64,000 nt of DNA from Beijerinckiaceae bacterium (GTDB lineage Bacteria > Pseudomonadota > Alphaproteobacteria > Rhizobiales > Beijerinckiaceae). The stretch is taken from positions 1,612,001 through 1,676,000 of the forward strand of contig CP024846.1 of NCBI GenBank assembly GCA_004564215.1, given 5' to 3'. The translations under genes were made by a program, and so were the position numbers. The notes beneath the pieces are model-generated. The model made no database searches. It was not told where the DNA came from and saw nothing but the letters and a program-made list of their open reading frames with translations. The first letter of the stretch is position 1. Each line of letters opens with the position of its first letter. This document shows positions 18,493 to 28,285 of the stretch, in pieces.

Positions 18493-19436
18493 TACCGGGC
18501 GCTCCAGCGATCGAGGCCGCGATCAAGGTCAGCATCAAGCTCCATCCGCAAGGCGAGCAACGCCTCGGTCGCCGGACGGTCGGTCCGGTGAAGCAAAAAC
18601 GTCCAACCGCGCCCGCGCGCCGCAGTGCCAATTGCGTCCCGGTGGACGCCAAGCCGGCGGACATATTCGGCGCGAAAGCTTTCCGCTTGGCCAACCCGCA
18701 GTCTCGCCGGCGAATCGACATCGACAAATTCAGTGTGGCCGGAAAAGGGAAAGGCATCTTCGACGGGATCGGCGATCATGACGAGATGTCCCCTCGCACC
18801 CCGCGCGCTGATGGACTCGATCGCGGCCGAAATCGAAATGGGATCGGAAAGAAAATCGCCGATCAGTATGGCTTTCGCGCCGCGTGGCAAATTTATTTGC
18901 GGCGGCAATTCCTCCGGCTTGTAACCGGGCGTGAGTTCATGCGCGAGCAGGACCTCGGCGAAACGTTCGACGATATTCCGGACCGCCAAGGGAGGCGTCA
19001 GGTCTGCGAGCGCCACACGTTCACCGCCGCGCACCAGAAGATCGGCGACGGCGAGTCCGAGGACGAGCGCCCGATCGATTTTGGGCTGCAATGCAAGCTC
19101 GGAGGTAAACCACATCGACGCGGACCGATCGATCCAGACGAAAATCGTGTGCGCGGCTTCCCATTCGCGCTCGCGTACATAGAGGCGTTCATCCCTGGCC
19201 GAGCGGCGCCAATCGATCCGGCTGGACGCTTCGCCCGCGACAAACGGGCGGAATTGCCAAAAGGTCTCGCCGACGCCGGCGCGCCGCCGTCCATGCACGC
19301 CATGCATGACGGTGGCTGCGGACTCCCGCGCGGCGGCGCAAAGGCCTGGAAAACGCTGCGCCAATACGAGCGCATGGTTTTGGTGGCGCCCCTCAATTCG
19401 GCTCTCATTTCTATCGAGGAGTCGAACCTGAGGCAT
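18492..19436 (-). CDS. DUF58 domain protein
   Basis: 314 aa. The FVAGEASSRIDWRRSARDERLYVRE region is the characteristic DUF58 core, followed by a degenerate VWA MIDAS motif (DRSASM). DUF58 proteins pair with MoxR ATPases. The start lies 3 nt after the MoxR stop and the end overlaps the DUF4159 start by one base, indicating a single transcript. Confidence 0.87.
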   Translation of the reverse strand: MPQVRLLDRNESRIEGRHQNHALVLAQRFPGLCAAARESAATVMHGVHGRRRAGVGETFWQFRPFVAGEASSRIDWRRSARDERLYVREREWEAAHTIFVWIDRSASMWFTSELALQPKIDRALVLGLAVADLLVRGGERVALADLTPPLAVRNIVERFAEVLLAHELTPGYKPEELPPQINLPRGAKAILIGDFLSDPISISAAIESISARGARGHLVMIADPVEDAFPFSGHTEFVDVDSPARLRVGQAESFRAEYVRRLGVHRDAIGTAARGRGWTFLLHRTDRPATEALLALRMELDADLDRGLDRWSAR

Positions 19437-19439
19437 CGG

Positions 19440-20441
19440 TCAGCCAAGCCGTCCGACCAGGCGGGTAACCAGCTCGCTCACCACGAGGCCCTCGGCCCGC
19501 GCGGCAAAAGTGAGCGCCATGCGATGCTTCAAGACGGGAACGGCAAGCGCCACCACATCGTCGAGGGACGGCGATACCCGGCCGCCCAGCAGGGCGCGAG
19601 CCCGTGTTGCCAGCATCAAGGCTTGCGCGGCGCGAGGCCCCGGACCCCAGGCAATATGCTGCGTGATATCCGAGCTCCCCTCGCCGGGGCGGGCTTGGCG
19701 GACAACGTCGAGAATAGCTTCGATAACGCTTTCACCCACCGGCAGCCGGCGCACCAGCCGCTGGATGGCCATCAGATCCTCCGCGCTCATTGCGGATTTT
19801 GCTTCCGGGTTGGTATCGCCGGTCGTTTCGATGAGGATCCGCCGTTCGGCCGCACGATCGGGATACGCCACATCGATCTGCATCAGAAAGCGATCGAGCT
19901 GCGCCTCGGGAAGCGGATAGGTGCCTTCCTGTTCCAACGGATTCTGGGTCGCCAGGACGTGAAACGGACGCGGCAGATCGTGCCGTTCGCCGGCAACGGA
20001 GACATGATATTCCTGCATCGCCTGCAGCAGCGCCGATTGGGTTCGCGGACTGGCCCGGTTGATCTCATCGGCCATCAGCAACTGGGTAAAGATCGGACCT
20101 TGCACGAAGCGGAAGCTCCGGCGCCGATCCGCCGACTCCTCCAGAACTTCGGAGCCGAGAATGTCGGCCGGCATCAAATCGGGCGTGAACTGAACGCGCC
20201 GCGTATTCAGGCCCAGAACCACGCCCAGGGTTTCGACGAGTTTCGTCTTGGCGAGACCCGGTACGCCGACCAGAAGGCCGTGTCCCCCCGCGAGGATCGT
20301 GACCAGGGCCTGCTCGACAACGACAGTCTGCCCGAAGATAATGGTTTCGATCGCATTGCGTGCGGCGGCAATCCGCTCCAGCGCAGTCTCGGCGCTACGC
20401 GCAACGGCGGCTTCGAGTGAAGCCGTAATCACTTCCGGCAT
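19440..20441 (-). CDS. MoxR-family AAA+ ATPase
   Basis: 333 aa. Walker A GVPGLAKTK (about residues 58-66), Walker B in MADEINRASPRTQ, and the sensor region FHVLATQNPLEQEGTYPLPEAQLDRF typical of MoxR. First gene of the minus-strand operon with DUF58 and DUF4159. It is a paralogue of CoxD encoded 14 kb away but belongs to the general MoxR group, not the cox branch. Confidence 0.92.
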   Translation of the reverse strand: MPEVITASLEAAVARSAETALERIAAARNAIETIIFGQTVVVEQALVTILAGGHGLLVGVPGLAKTKLVETLGVVLGLNTRRVQFTPDLMPADILGSEVLEESADRRRSFRFVQGPIFTQLLMADEINRASPRTQSALLQAMQEYHVSVAGERHDLPRPFHVLATQNPLEQEGTYPLPEAQLDRFLMQIDVAYPDRAAERRILIETTGDTNPEAKSAMSAEDLMAIQRLVRRLPVGESVIEAILDVVRQARPGEGSSDITQHIAWGPGPRAAQALMLATRARALLGGRVSPSLDDVVALAVPVLKHRMALTFAARAEGLVVSELVTRLVGRLG

Positions 20442-20641
20442 GAATGATTTGCCTTTCAGCTTGCGGCATTCACGGTTAACGCTGCCATTCGCGCCGCTAT
20501 GGCTTCCAATTCAGATATTTCTAATTAGATCGTCGTTTATAACCGACTGCATGGACGATCAAAACCGCATTGTCGATGGAATAGTTGCTTTTATCGACCT
20601 GCACGGTTTTTTGATAGTCTCACGCCAATAGGGCGGAGAAT

Positions 20642-21322
20642 ATGGCCGACGATTCCTTCTCAAACACCGGCGCGAAGCCCAAGTCTCGGCCGACGCTCGA
20701 CACTTTGGTGTCCTTCGCCAGCGTCGCAAATCGCTCCGAAGTGGCGGGTCAAAAAGGCGCGGAGGCGGGCGAGACTACAGCTCTGCCGCCGGTCGAGCGG
20801 TGGAACCCGCCGTTTTGCGGCGAGATCGACATGCGGATCGCCCGCGATGGAACCTGGTTTTATGGCGGCACGCCCATTGGCCGCCCCGCTCTCGTCCGGC
20901 TGTTTTCGACGATTTTGCGCAAAGATCCCGAACGCTACGTTCTGGTGACGCCGGTCGAGCGCGTCGGAATCAGGGTTGAAGATGCGCCCTTTGTCGCGGT
21001 GGAGATGGCCGTTGCGCAGGAGGAGTCGGAACAGAGCCTATGTTTTCGTACAAATGTCGGGGATTGGGTCACAGTCGATTCCGGCCATCCGCTTCGATTC
21101 GAGAAGTCCGCGGCCGGCGGCCTGAAACCCTATGTTCGTATTCGCGGCGATCTATGGGCCCTTGTCACCCGTGCCTTGTTTCTGGATCTCGTCAAGCTTG
21201 GAGAAATCAGGGAACAGGAAGGCGAGCGGCTTTTCGGTATAGCTTCCGGGGGCACCTTCTTTGCGATCGCCGATGCCCGGGAGGTCGAAGTATTCGATGA
21301 AAAACAGGCCGATGCCACATAG
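20642..21322 (+). CDS. DUF1285 domain protein
   Basis: 226 aa, alphaproteobacterial DUF1285 family of unknown function. The conserved core begins at PPFCGEIDMRIARDGTWFYGG (residue ~58) and contains the family's RYVLVTPVERVGI segment. A poorly conserved polar N-terminus precedes it. A GGCGGAG site lies just upstream of the ATG. It overlaps the following Nudix gene by 26 nt, so the two are coupled; the 200-nt gap upstream is shared with the divergent MoxR operon. Confidence 0.8.
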   Translation: MADDSFSNTGAKPKSRPTLDTLVSFASVANRSEVAGQKGAEAGETTALPPVERWNPPFCGEIDMRIARDGTWFYGGTPIGRPALVRLFSTILRKDPERYVLVTPVERVGIRVEDAPFVAVEMAVAQEESEQSLCFRTNVGDWVTVDSGHPLRFEKSAAGGLKPYVRIRGDLWALVTRALFLDLVKLGEIREQEGERLFGIASGGTFFAIADAREVEVFDEKQADAT

Positions 21323-21962
21323 AAAGCCCAGCGACGACGCGGCCCTTTCAGATGCGCGCTTTGCGCCCGCCAAAGTTTTTGCCCATTTGCGCGCCCGGCT
21401 GACGCTGGCCGAGGATGGAGGCGGTTCACAAATCATCGTGGCGGGTTCAAATCCCAACGGTGCGGTCGCGGCGTGCCCGGCCGCAGTCCTCATTGGTCTC
21501 ACCGATTACCAAGATGAAGTCAGGGTTATTCTAACGCAACGGACCAAGTCCTTGCGCGTCCATTCGGGCCAGATCGCCTTTCCGGGCGGCAAGATAGATG
21601 CCCAGGATGAAAGCCCCGCCGCCGCCGCCTTGCGCGAAGCGCAGGAGGAAATCGGCCTCGAGGCTCGCCACGTCGAGCCGATCGGCTATCTCGATCCCTT
21701 TTCGACAGGCACCGGCTTTTGTATCATTCCTGTGGTCGCTAGGATTACCCCTCCCCTCCTTCTTAAGATCAATCCGGACGAAGTCGACGAAGCCTTCGAG
21801 GTGCCGTTCGCGTTTCTTATGGACGCAGCCAATCACACGGAACACCTCCGCGAATTCGAAGGCAAGCTGCGCCGTTTTCATGCAATGCCCTATGGCGCGC
21901 GCAACATTTGGGGCGCGACGGCAGGCATTTTGCGCAATCTTTACGAAAGGCTTTATTCCTGA
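21297..21962 (+). CDS. Nudix hydrolase, CoA-pyrophosphatase type
   Basis: 221 aa. The Nudix box is complete: GGKIDAQDESPAAAALREAQEEIGLE is represented by G-x5-E-x7-REAQEE-x-G around residues 95-118. The preceding LTQRTKSLRVHSGQIAFPGG is typical of the CoA diphosphatase (NudL/YeaB) subgroup. The chosen ATG has GGGAGG at 21279-21284; ATG 21312 is an alternative. DUF1285-Nudix-DUF6111-CCA transferase is a recurrent alphaproteobacterial gene order. Confidence 0.85.
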   Translation: MKNRPMPHRKPSDDAALSDARFAPAKVFAHLRARLTLAEDGGGSQIIVAGSNPNGAVAACPAAVLIGLTDYQDEVRVILTQRTKSLRVHSGQIAFPGGKIDAQDESPAAAALREAQEEIGLEARHVEPIGYLDPFSTGTGFCIIPVVARITPPLLLKINPDEVDEAFEVPFAFLMDAANHTEHLREFEGKLRRFHAMPYGARNIWGATAGILRNLYERLYS

Positions 21963-22222
21963 TGTGGCGCGCGCTCCTTGAACCTCTGCTCTTTTTCGGC
22001 TCGCCCTTCGCAGTCTATGTCATCTATCTGGTCATACGCCGAAATTACCCTTTTGCACTTGAACATTGGAACAGAAGCGCCGTCTCGACGCTGACCTTGG
22101 CAGGACTTGCGGTCGCCGTCGCCGGCATGCTCGTCTTCGGCTTTTTCGCGCCACGCCATGGCGGCGCTTATTTACCGGCCCATATCGAAGACGGAAAGCT
22201 CGTACCCGGACGGCTTCAATGA
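21962..22222 (+). CDS. DUF6111 small membrane protein
   Basis: 86 aa with two membrane helices (LLEPLLFFGSPFAVYVIYLVI and LTLAGLAVAVAGMLVFGFF) and a short polar tail. Start and stop are both shared with neighbours: TGATG with the Nudix gene and ATGA with cca. Function unknown; its place before cca is conserved in related bacteria as far as I recall. Confidence 0.75.
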   Translation: MWRALLEPLLFFGSPFAVYVIYLVIRRNYPFALEHWNRSAVSTLTLAGLAVAVAGMLVFGFFAPRHGGAYLPAHIEDGKLVPGRLQ

Positions 22223-23487
22223 AGGAGGCCGGCGCACAAAGCGAGGGCTCGAAGGCGCCGGACGCTCTTGCTGTGCTCTTCAATGATGAAAATCTGCTTC
22301 GCGTCCTTGCCGCGCTCCACCGCAAAGGCGAGGAGACCAGAATTGTCGGCGGCGCGCTGCGCAACGCACTCTTTGGCAGGCCAGTTCACGAAATCGATCT
22401 CGCAACCACCCTTGGTCCCGAAGCCATCATCGCGCAGACCAAAGCCGCCGGTCTGCGCGCTATTCCGACCGGTCTCGCGCATGGCACGGTGACGCTGCTC
22501 GCCGGGGACACAACATATGAGGTGACGAGTCTCCGCGAAGATATAGCGACCGATGGCCGCCACGCGACCGTCCGCTTTGGCCGCGATTTCAAGGCGGATG
22601 CGATGCGCCGCGATTTTACTGTGAATGCGCTTTCGATGACTCGTGACGGACGGCTGTTCGACTACACGCAGGGCCTCGCCGACATCGCGGCAAAGAAGAT
22701 CCGCTTTATTGGCGATCCGGCGCAACGGATTGCCGAGGACTATCTGCGCATCCTGCGCTTCTACCGCTTTTCGGCTGATTTCGGCGAAGGCTCCCTCGAC
22801 TTTGCGGGACGTCAGGCGGCGCTCCGTCTCAGGGAAGGCCTCGATCGCCTCTCCCGCGAAAGAGTACGCGCGGAGCTTTTAAAACTCTTCTGCGCCCAAC
22901 GGGCACCCGAAATCGTCACGGAAATGTGCGCTGATGGGCTGCTTGGTCCCTTGCTGGCTTCGGCGCCCAATCCCGCACGTTTTCACCGCGTCGTGGCGAT
23001 CGCCGCCGGTGCGCCACAAGACCCGCTCCTTCGAGTCGCCGCTCTTTGCCTGCATCTTTCGGAAGATGCCGAGCGCCTGCGCGAACGCCTGCGTCTTTCG
23101 AACGCCGAGCACGTGCGTCTCGAACGCGCCGCCACGGTCCTCATGGGATTGCACGGGATCGAGGCGCCGCCAGGGCCGGATAAATTACGGGTCTTGCTGT
23201 TCCTGCACGGCCGCCAAGCCGCGCTTGACGCGATCACGCTCAGCCAAGCCGATGCCGGTCCCGGCCATGAGGGCGAATGGCAGTCGGCGCGACAATTTCT
23301 GCAAACTACGCCGGTACCAGAGTTGCCGTTTTCGGGCGCCGACTTGCTCGCCCGGGGTGTCCCCGAGGGCCGCGCCATTGGCGAGGCCTTGAAAGATCTG
23401 CGAGCCCGCTGGATAGCGGAGGGCTTTCCGGAAGAACCGGCTCGTCTCGCCAAACTGCTGGACGAAACGCTGCGTGCAACGACATAA
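22219..23487 (+). CDS. cca: CCA tRNA nucleotidyltransferase
   Basis: 422 aa class II nucleotidyltransferase. Motif A is present as GGALRNAL followed by HEIDLATT (the metal-binding acidic pair is E-x-D rather than the commoner D-x-D). The RRDFTVNAL motif lies near residue 135 and the ERVRAELLKL segment near 215. It adds or repairs the 3' CCA end of tRNAs. Start chosen at ATG 22219, which overlaps the DUF6111 stop; the frame is open upstream only as a shadow. A poly(A) polymerase is the alternative within the family. Confidence 0.86.
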   Translation: MKEAGAQSEGSKAPDALAVLFNDENLLRVLAALHRKGEETRIVGGALRNALFGRPVHEIDLATTLGPEAIIAQTKAAGLRAIPTGLAHGTVTLLAGDTTYEVTSLREDIATDGRHATVRFGRDFKADAMRRDFTVNALSMTRDGRLFDYTQGLADIAAKKIRFIGDPAQRIAEDYLRILRFYRFSADFGEGSLDFAGRQAALRLREGLDRLSRERVRAELLKLFCAQRAPEIVTEMCADGLLGPLLASAPNPARFHRVVAIAAGAPQDPLLRVAALCLHLSEDAERLRERLRLSNAEHVRLERAATVLMGLHGIEAPPGPDKLRVLLFLHGRQAALDAITLSQADAGPGHEGEWQSARQFLQTTPVPELPFSGADLLARGVPEGRAIGEALKDLRARWIAEGFPEEPARLAKLLDETLRATT

Positions 23488-23609
23488 GCAAGGGACGGCG
23501 GGCGGACTTAGCCCTAGGCGTGCAACCAAAGTCGCGGGCCGCCTGCGGTCAAGATTTGGGACGTTCGATTATTCCCACTACGATAGGCGGGAGGCGCAGG
23601 AACCGGTCG

Positions 23610-23870
23610 ATGAGCGCGGAATACAAAAAACCATCCGACGTCGCGCGCCGGCTTGGAAAGCGGGTACGCGCCCGCGCGGATAATTCGGCCCAAAAGGGTA
23701 CGTGGCGGCGGGAGACCTATACCCTGCCCCGTACCGAGGCGCGCGATAAAGCGCGTGACTATTTTCTCAAGTTTCCGAAGGCCGCCTATATGACCGAAAT
23801 CGAGTCCTGGCGCGAGCTTTCCGGCGACCGCATCGAGTTCACCATCCGGCGTCTGCCCAGCGCGGATTAA
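23610..23870 (+). CDS. Small conserved hypothetical protein
   Basis: 86 aa, highly charged, no membrane segment or cysteine. The C-terminal half (RDYFLKFPKAAYMTEIESW) looks structured. ATG 23610 is preceded by GGGAGGCGCAGGAA (23589-23602). The open frame extends upstream into cca but that part is not protein-like. It stands alone 122 nt after cca; I do not recognise a function. Confidence 0.6.
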   Translation: MSAEYKKPSDVARRLGKRVRARADNSAQKGTWRRETYTLPRTEARDKARDYFLKFPKAAYMTEIESWRELSGDRIEFTIRRLPSAD

Positions 23871-23915
23871 CTGCCAGCGGTGCAATTCTCCTCCCTCGGA
23901 TCTCTTTGAGGCAAC

Positions 23916-24701
23916 ATGGACTACCTAATTATTTGCATCGTCGCCTTGCTGGTATCCGGCGTGACTCTGTTTTCTGGATTCGGCCTCGGCACGGTCTTGA
24001 TGCCAGCCTTTGCGCTTTTCTTTCCTTTGCCCGTCGCAATCGCGGCGACCGCGATTGTCCACCTCGCCAATAATCTGTTCAAAGTTGCGCTTGTTGGGCG
24101 GAAGGCCGACTGGGGTGTCGTGCTGCGTTTCAGCCTCCCAGCCGCAATCGCGGCACTCATAGGAGCGTCTCTGCTGAATGGTCTCGTTGGTCTGCCGGTG
24201 ATCGGGACCTATGATTTTGCCGGACGCACGCATGAAGTTTTGCCCATCAATGTGGTGATCGGGCTCCTCATTATCGCATTCGCCTTGCTCGAATTTAGTC
24301 CCCGATTTGCCGATCTGAAATTTCCGCCTCGCTATATTGTTTTTGGCGGTTTGCTCTCGGGGTTTTTTGGCGGCCTTTCCGGCAATCAGGGCGCGCTGCG
24401 CGCGGCATTCCTGATCAAGGCCGGATTGGATCGCGACGCCTTCATTGGGACCAGCGTGGTGTCGACCGTTATCGTCGACACCGTCCGCCTAGCCATCTAC
24501 GGTTTTTCCTTCTATCGCGACAAACTGGGAACTCTCCAGCCGGATGTCATTGGCGTCGTCACTGCTGCAACTGTTGCGGCTTTTCTTGGAGCCTATATAG
24601 GCGCGCGCCTCGTCACGAAAGTGACGTTGCGAAGCGTCCAGCGTATTGTCGCGATCAGCATGGTGATGGTTGGGTTTTTGCTGGCTACCGGCTTGGTTTG
24701 A
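23916..24701 (+). CDS. TSUP / TauE-SafE family membrane transporter
   Basis: 261 aa with about eight hydrophobic helices in two halves. The family pattern GFGLGTVLMPAF near the N-terminus and GGLLSGFFGGLSGNQGALR in the second half is clear. Members export sulfite or organosulfur anions; the substrate here is unknown. The stop is immediately followed by the convergent pyruvate carboxylase stop with no gap. Confidence 0.87.
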   Translation: MDYLIICIVALLVSGVTLFSGFGLGTVLMPAFALFFPLPVAIAATAIVHLANNLFKVALVGRKADWGVVLRFSLPAAIAALIGASLLNGLVGLPVIGTYDFAGRTHEVLPINVVIGLLIIAFALLEFSPRFADLKFPPRYIVFGGLLSGFFGGLSGNQGALRAAFLIKAGLDRDAFIGTSVVSTVIVDTVRLAIYGFSFYRDKLGTLQPDVIGVVTAATVAAFLGAYIGARLVTKVTLRSVQRIVAISMVMVGFLLATGLV

Positions 24702-27700
24702 TTACTCCAACCTCATCAACAAATCCCTCGCATCGATCTGCTGACCGGGTCCCACCAGAATTTCCACGATCTTGCCATCACGCTGCGCATGGAGCGCGGT
24801 TTCCATCTTCATCGCCTCCAAAGTCGCAACGATGTCGCCGGCCTTCACGTCCTGGCCGACGCGCACCGCGATGGTCGAAACCGAGCCCGGCATCGGCGCG
24901 GCGATATGGGACTCATTGCCGTCTTCGGCCTTACGGCGCGCGACGACTTTTACCGCCGCCGCGCGGTTCTGAACCTTGATGACCCGCGGCTGACCGTTGA
25001 GTTCGAAGAAAACCTTGACCTGTCCCTCGTCGTCCGTCTCGCTGACAGTCAACAGAAGCAAGACCAAGGTCTTGCCGGGCTCGATCTCGATCGCAATCTC
25101 ATCGCCGAGTTGCATGCCGTAAAAGAACACTGGCGTTGGCAGGGTGGAGACCGGCCCGTAGCGTCGTATCGTTGCTGCAAATTCGACGAAAACCTTCGGA
25201 TACATGAGATAAGAGGCAAGGTCGTCATCGCTGATTTGCCGGCCGCAGGCTTTTTCCGCCTCGGCGCGAGCGGCGCTCAGATCGGCTGTAGGAAGAAGCG
25301 AACCGGGTCGCACCGTTATCGGCTTTTCGCCATTGAGTGCCTTTGCCTGCAAGGCCGGAGGCCAACCGCCCGGTGGTTGACCGAGATCCCCCTTAAGCAT
25401 CTCGACGACCGAGGCCGGAAAGGCGATGTCACGCTGCGGATCGAGCACGTCCTCGGGAGTCAGATCCTGGCTCACCATCATCAAGGCCATATCACCGACG
25501 ACCTTGGAGGACGGCGTGACTTTGATGATATCGCCGAAAAGATCATTGGCGGCGCGATAGGCCTTGGCGACGTCATGCCAACGGCGATCGAGGCCGAGGG
25601 CGCGCGCCTGCTCCTTCAGATTGGTAAACTGGCCGCCCGGCATTTCATGAAGGTAAACCTCGCAGGTGCCGGATCTGAGATCGCTCTCGAAGGCCGTATA
25701 TTGGACCCGTACCGCCTCCCAGTAGAAACCGATCTGGCGGATCGCCGCGGGATCCAGTCCGGTTTCGCGGCTCGTGTGGCGCAGGGCTTCGGCAATTGAA
25801 CCGAGACAAGGTTGCGATGTCGTACCCGACATGGAATCGATCGCCGCGTCGATGGCATCGACACCGGCATCGACAGCCGCAAGCACGGTCGCCGCCGAGA
25901 TCCCCGAAGTATCGTGAGTGTGAAGATGCAGCGGCAGGCCGCAGGCCTCTCGCAACGCCTTCACAAGAACCCGCGCGCCGGCGGGCCTCAGCAATCCGGC
26001 CATATCCTTGATCGCGAGAATATGGCACCCTGCCCGTTCAAGCTCCTTCGCCACGCCAACATAATAGTTAAGCGAATATTTGGCCCGATCCGGGTCCAAA
26101 ATATCGCCGGTATAGCAGATCGCACCTTCGGCAAGCTTGCCGGTCCCGCAAACCGCATCGATCGCGAAACGCATGTTGTCGACCCAGTTCAGGCAATCGA
26201 AAATGCGAAAGAGATCGATGCCGGCGGCGGCACGCTGCACGAAGTATTTCACCACATTGTCCGGATAATTGGTGTAGCCGACCCCATTGGCACCGCGCAA
26301 AAGCATTTGGGTCAAAAGGTTTGGCGCGCGGTCGCGGACAAGAGCCAGACGCTCCCATGGATCTTCGGCCAGAAACCGCATGGAAACGTCGAAGGTGGCG
26401 CCGCCCCAACATTCAAGAGAGAGCAGCTGCGGCAGACCTTTCGCATAGGCCTCGGCCACCGCGGCGATGTCTTTGGTGCGCATGCGGGTGGCAAGCAAAG
26501 ACTGATGCGCGTCCCGCATTGTCGTGTCCGTCACCAGGACACGTTGTTCGCCGCGCATCCACTCGGCAAATTTTTTCGCGCCGAGCTTCTGAAACAATTG
26601 CCGCGTGCCGTCTTGATTCGTTCCGGCCGGGAAGTGAGGCACCACAGGCGGGCGCGCCGTGGCCGGAGGTTTTGCCCGGCCGCGGGTCTCCGGATGGCCG
26701 TTGACCGTAACGTCGCCGATCCAGGTCAAAAGCTTCGTCGCGCGATCCTTTCGCTTCTTGAAATCGAACAGCGAAGGGGTCTCGTCGATGAATCTTGTCG
26801 TATAATCATTGGCGAGAAACCGTGGATGGGTGATGATGTTGTGAAGGAAGGCGAGGTTGGTCGCGACCCCGCGAATACGATATTCGAGCAGAGCGCGATC
26901 CATCCTGCGGATCGCTTCCTCGGGCGTGGCCGCCCAGGCGGTAATTTTTTCAAGCAGCGGATCGTAGAAGCGGGTGACCACGGCGCCGGAATAGGCCGTG
27001 CCGCCGTCGATCCGGATGCCGAAACCCATCGCGCCGCGATAGGCGGTGATGCGGCCATAATCGGGAATGAAGTTGTTTTCAGGATTCTCGGTGGTAATGC
27101 GGCATTGCAAGGCATGCCCCAACAGCTTGATGTCTTTTTGCTGCGGTATGCCGGTTTCTTCGAACTTGCCGATGTGCTTGCCTTCGGCGATGCGGATTTG
27201 CGCCTTTACAATGTCGAGCCCGGTGACCACTTCGGTCACCGTATGCTCGACTTGAATGCGCGGATTGACCTCGATGAAATAGAATCCGCCGGTATCGGCA
27301 TCCATCAAAAACTCGACGGTACCGGCGCCGGTGTAATGGGTCGCTCGCCCAAGTTTTAGCGCCGCTTCGCAAAGTTCGCGGCGAGTCGCCTCGTCGAGAT
27401 AGGGGGCCGGCGCCCGCTCTACCACCTTTTGGTTGCGGCGCTGGATCGAGCAATCGCGCTCGAAGAGGTGCACGAGATTGCCGTGATTGTCGCCAAGGAT
27501 TTGTACTTCGACGTGGCGCGCGCTACGCACCAATTTTTCAAAGTAGACTTCGTCCTTGCCGAAGGCGTTCTTCGCTTCCCGCTTCGCACTCAACACGGCG
27601 TCAAGAAGCTTGTCCTCGCTCTCGATCGGCCGCATGCCGCGCCCGCCGCCGCCCCAGGAGGCTTTGAGCATGATGGGGTAGCCGATTTCGCGGGCCAGAC

Positions 27701-28145
27701 GCTTCACTTCGGCCGGATCGTCCGGCAGGGCCGGCGAAGCCGGCATCACCGGCACCCCGCACGAAACAGCGAGGGTGCGCGCCGCCACTTTGTTACCGAG
27801 CTCGCGCATCGTCTGCGGCCGCGGGCCGATAAAGATAATGCCTTCGGCGGCGCAAGCTTCCGCGAATTCCGGGCTTTCGGAAAGAAAGCCATAGCCCGGA
27901 TGGATGGCGTCGACTTTGGCCTCCCGGGCGACCCGGATCACGTCCTCGATCGACAGATAGGCTTCGAGAGGCCCTTTTCCGATGCCGACCTGATAGGCCT
28001 CGTCCGCCTTGAAACGATGCAGCGAAAGCTTATCCTCTTCGGCATAGATGGCAATCGTGCGAATGCCGAGTTCTGTAGCGGCGCGAAAGACCCGGATCGT
28101 AATTTCGGAGCGGTTGGCGACCAGTAGGCGACGAATTCGGGTCAT
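24702..28145 (-). CDS. pyc: Pyruvate carboxylase
   Basis: 1147 aa, full length for the single-chain enzyme. Domains in order: biotin carboxylase (about 1-455, glycine-rich ATP loop SWGGGGRGMR, ERDCSIQRRNQK), carboxyltransferase (about 535-800, starting DTTMRDAHQSLLATR), central allosteric/PYC-OADA region, and biotinyl domain with EAMKMET, biotin-accepting Lys1113. It makes oxaloacetate from pyruvate and bicarbonate to refill the TCA cycle. Single-gene unit, about 140 nt behind the divergent-looking but same-strand ChaC gene. Confidence 0.97.
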   Translation of the reverse strand: MTRIRRLLVANRSEITIRVFRAATELGIRTIAIYAEEDKLSLHRFKADEAYQVGIGKGPLEAYLSIEDVIRVAREAKVDAIHPGYGFLSESPEFAEACAAEGIIFIGPRPQTMRELGNKVAARTLAVSCGVPVMPASPALPDDPAEVKRLAREIGYPIMLKASWGGGGRGMRPIESEDKLLDAVLSAKREAKNAFGKDEVYFEKLVRSARHVEVQILGDNHGNLVHLFERDCSIQRRNQKVVERAPAPYLDEATRRELCEAALKLGRATHYTGAGTVEFLMDADTGGFYFIEVNPRIQVEHTVTEVVTGLDIVKAQIRIAEGKHIGKFEETGIPQQKDIKLLGHALQCRITTENPENNFIPDYGRITAYRGAMGFGIRIDGGTAYSGAVVTRFYDPLLEKITAWAATPEEAIRRMDRALLEYRIRGVATNLAFLHNIITHPRFLANDYTTRFIDETPSLFDFKKRKDRATKLLTWIGDVTVNGHPETRGRAKPPATARPPVVPHFPAGTNQDGTRQLFQKLGAKKFAEWMRGEQRVLVTDTTMRDAHQSLLATRMRTKDIAAVAEAYAKGLPQLLSLECWGGATFDVSMRFLAEDPWERLALVRDRAPNLLTQMLLRGANGVGYTNYPDNVVKYFVQRAAAGIDLFRIFDCLNWVDNMRFAIDAVCGTGKLAEGAICYTGDILDPDRAKYSLNYYVGVAKELERAGCHILAIKDMAGLLRPAGARVLVKALREACGLPLHLHTHDTSGISAATVLAAVDAGVDAIDAAIDSMSGTTSQPCLGSIAEALRHTSRETGLDPAAIRQIGFYWEAVRVQYTAFESDLRSGTCEVYLHEMPGGQFTNLKEQARALGLDRRWHDVAKAYRAANDLFGDIIKVTPSSKVVGDMALMMVSQDLTPEDVLDPQRDIAFPASVVEMLKGDLGQPPGGWPPALQAKALNGEKPITVRPGSLLPTADLSAARAEAEKACGRQISDDDLASYLMYPKVFVEFAATIRRYGPVSTLPTPVFFYGMQLGDEIAIEIEPGKTLVLLLLTVSETDDEGQVKVFFELNGQPRVIKVQNRAAAVKVVARRKAEDGNESHIAAPMPGSVSTIAVRVGQDVKAGDIVATLEAMKMETALHAQRDGKIVEILVGPGQQIDARDLLMRLE

Positions 28146-28285
28146 TTGGACTCGCTGGGGTCGAATGGACGCATATTGGACCCCTGCAAATCACGCACCA
28201 CCGGGGACCGTCAACCCTGATAGGGGCGGAGGGGCATGTCAACTTTTCGCATTTCGTTTGCCGACCGCGCTTAAGCGTCAAAAGA

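Noticed and set aside
18588-20420. A 610-codon open frame on the plus strand, antisense to MoxR and DUF58
   Set aside because: The minus strand encodes clear MoxR and DUF58 proteins with motifs; the plus frame is low-complexity Arg/Gly/His-rich with no motif, typical of high-GC antisense.
21430-21460. A GGTTCAAATCCC string resembling a tRNA T-arm
   Set aside because: It lies inside the Nudix coding frame and lacks acceptor and anticodon stems around it.
25812-27359. A 515-codon open frame antisense to pyruvate carboxylase
   Set aside because: Pyruvate carboxylase is unmistakable on the other strand; the antisense translation has no family resemblance.
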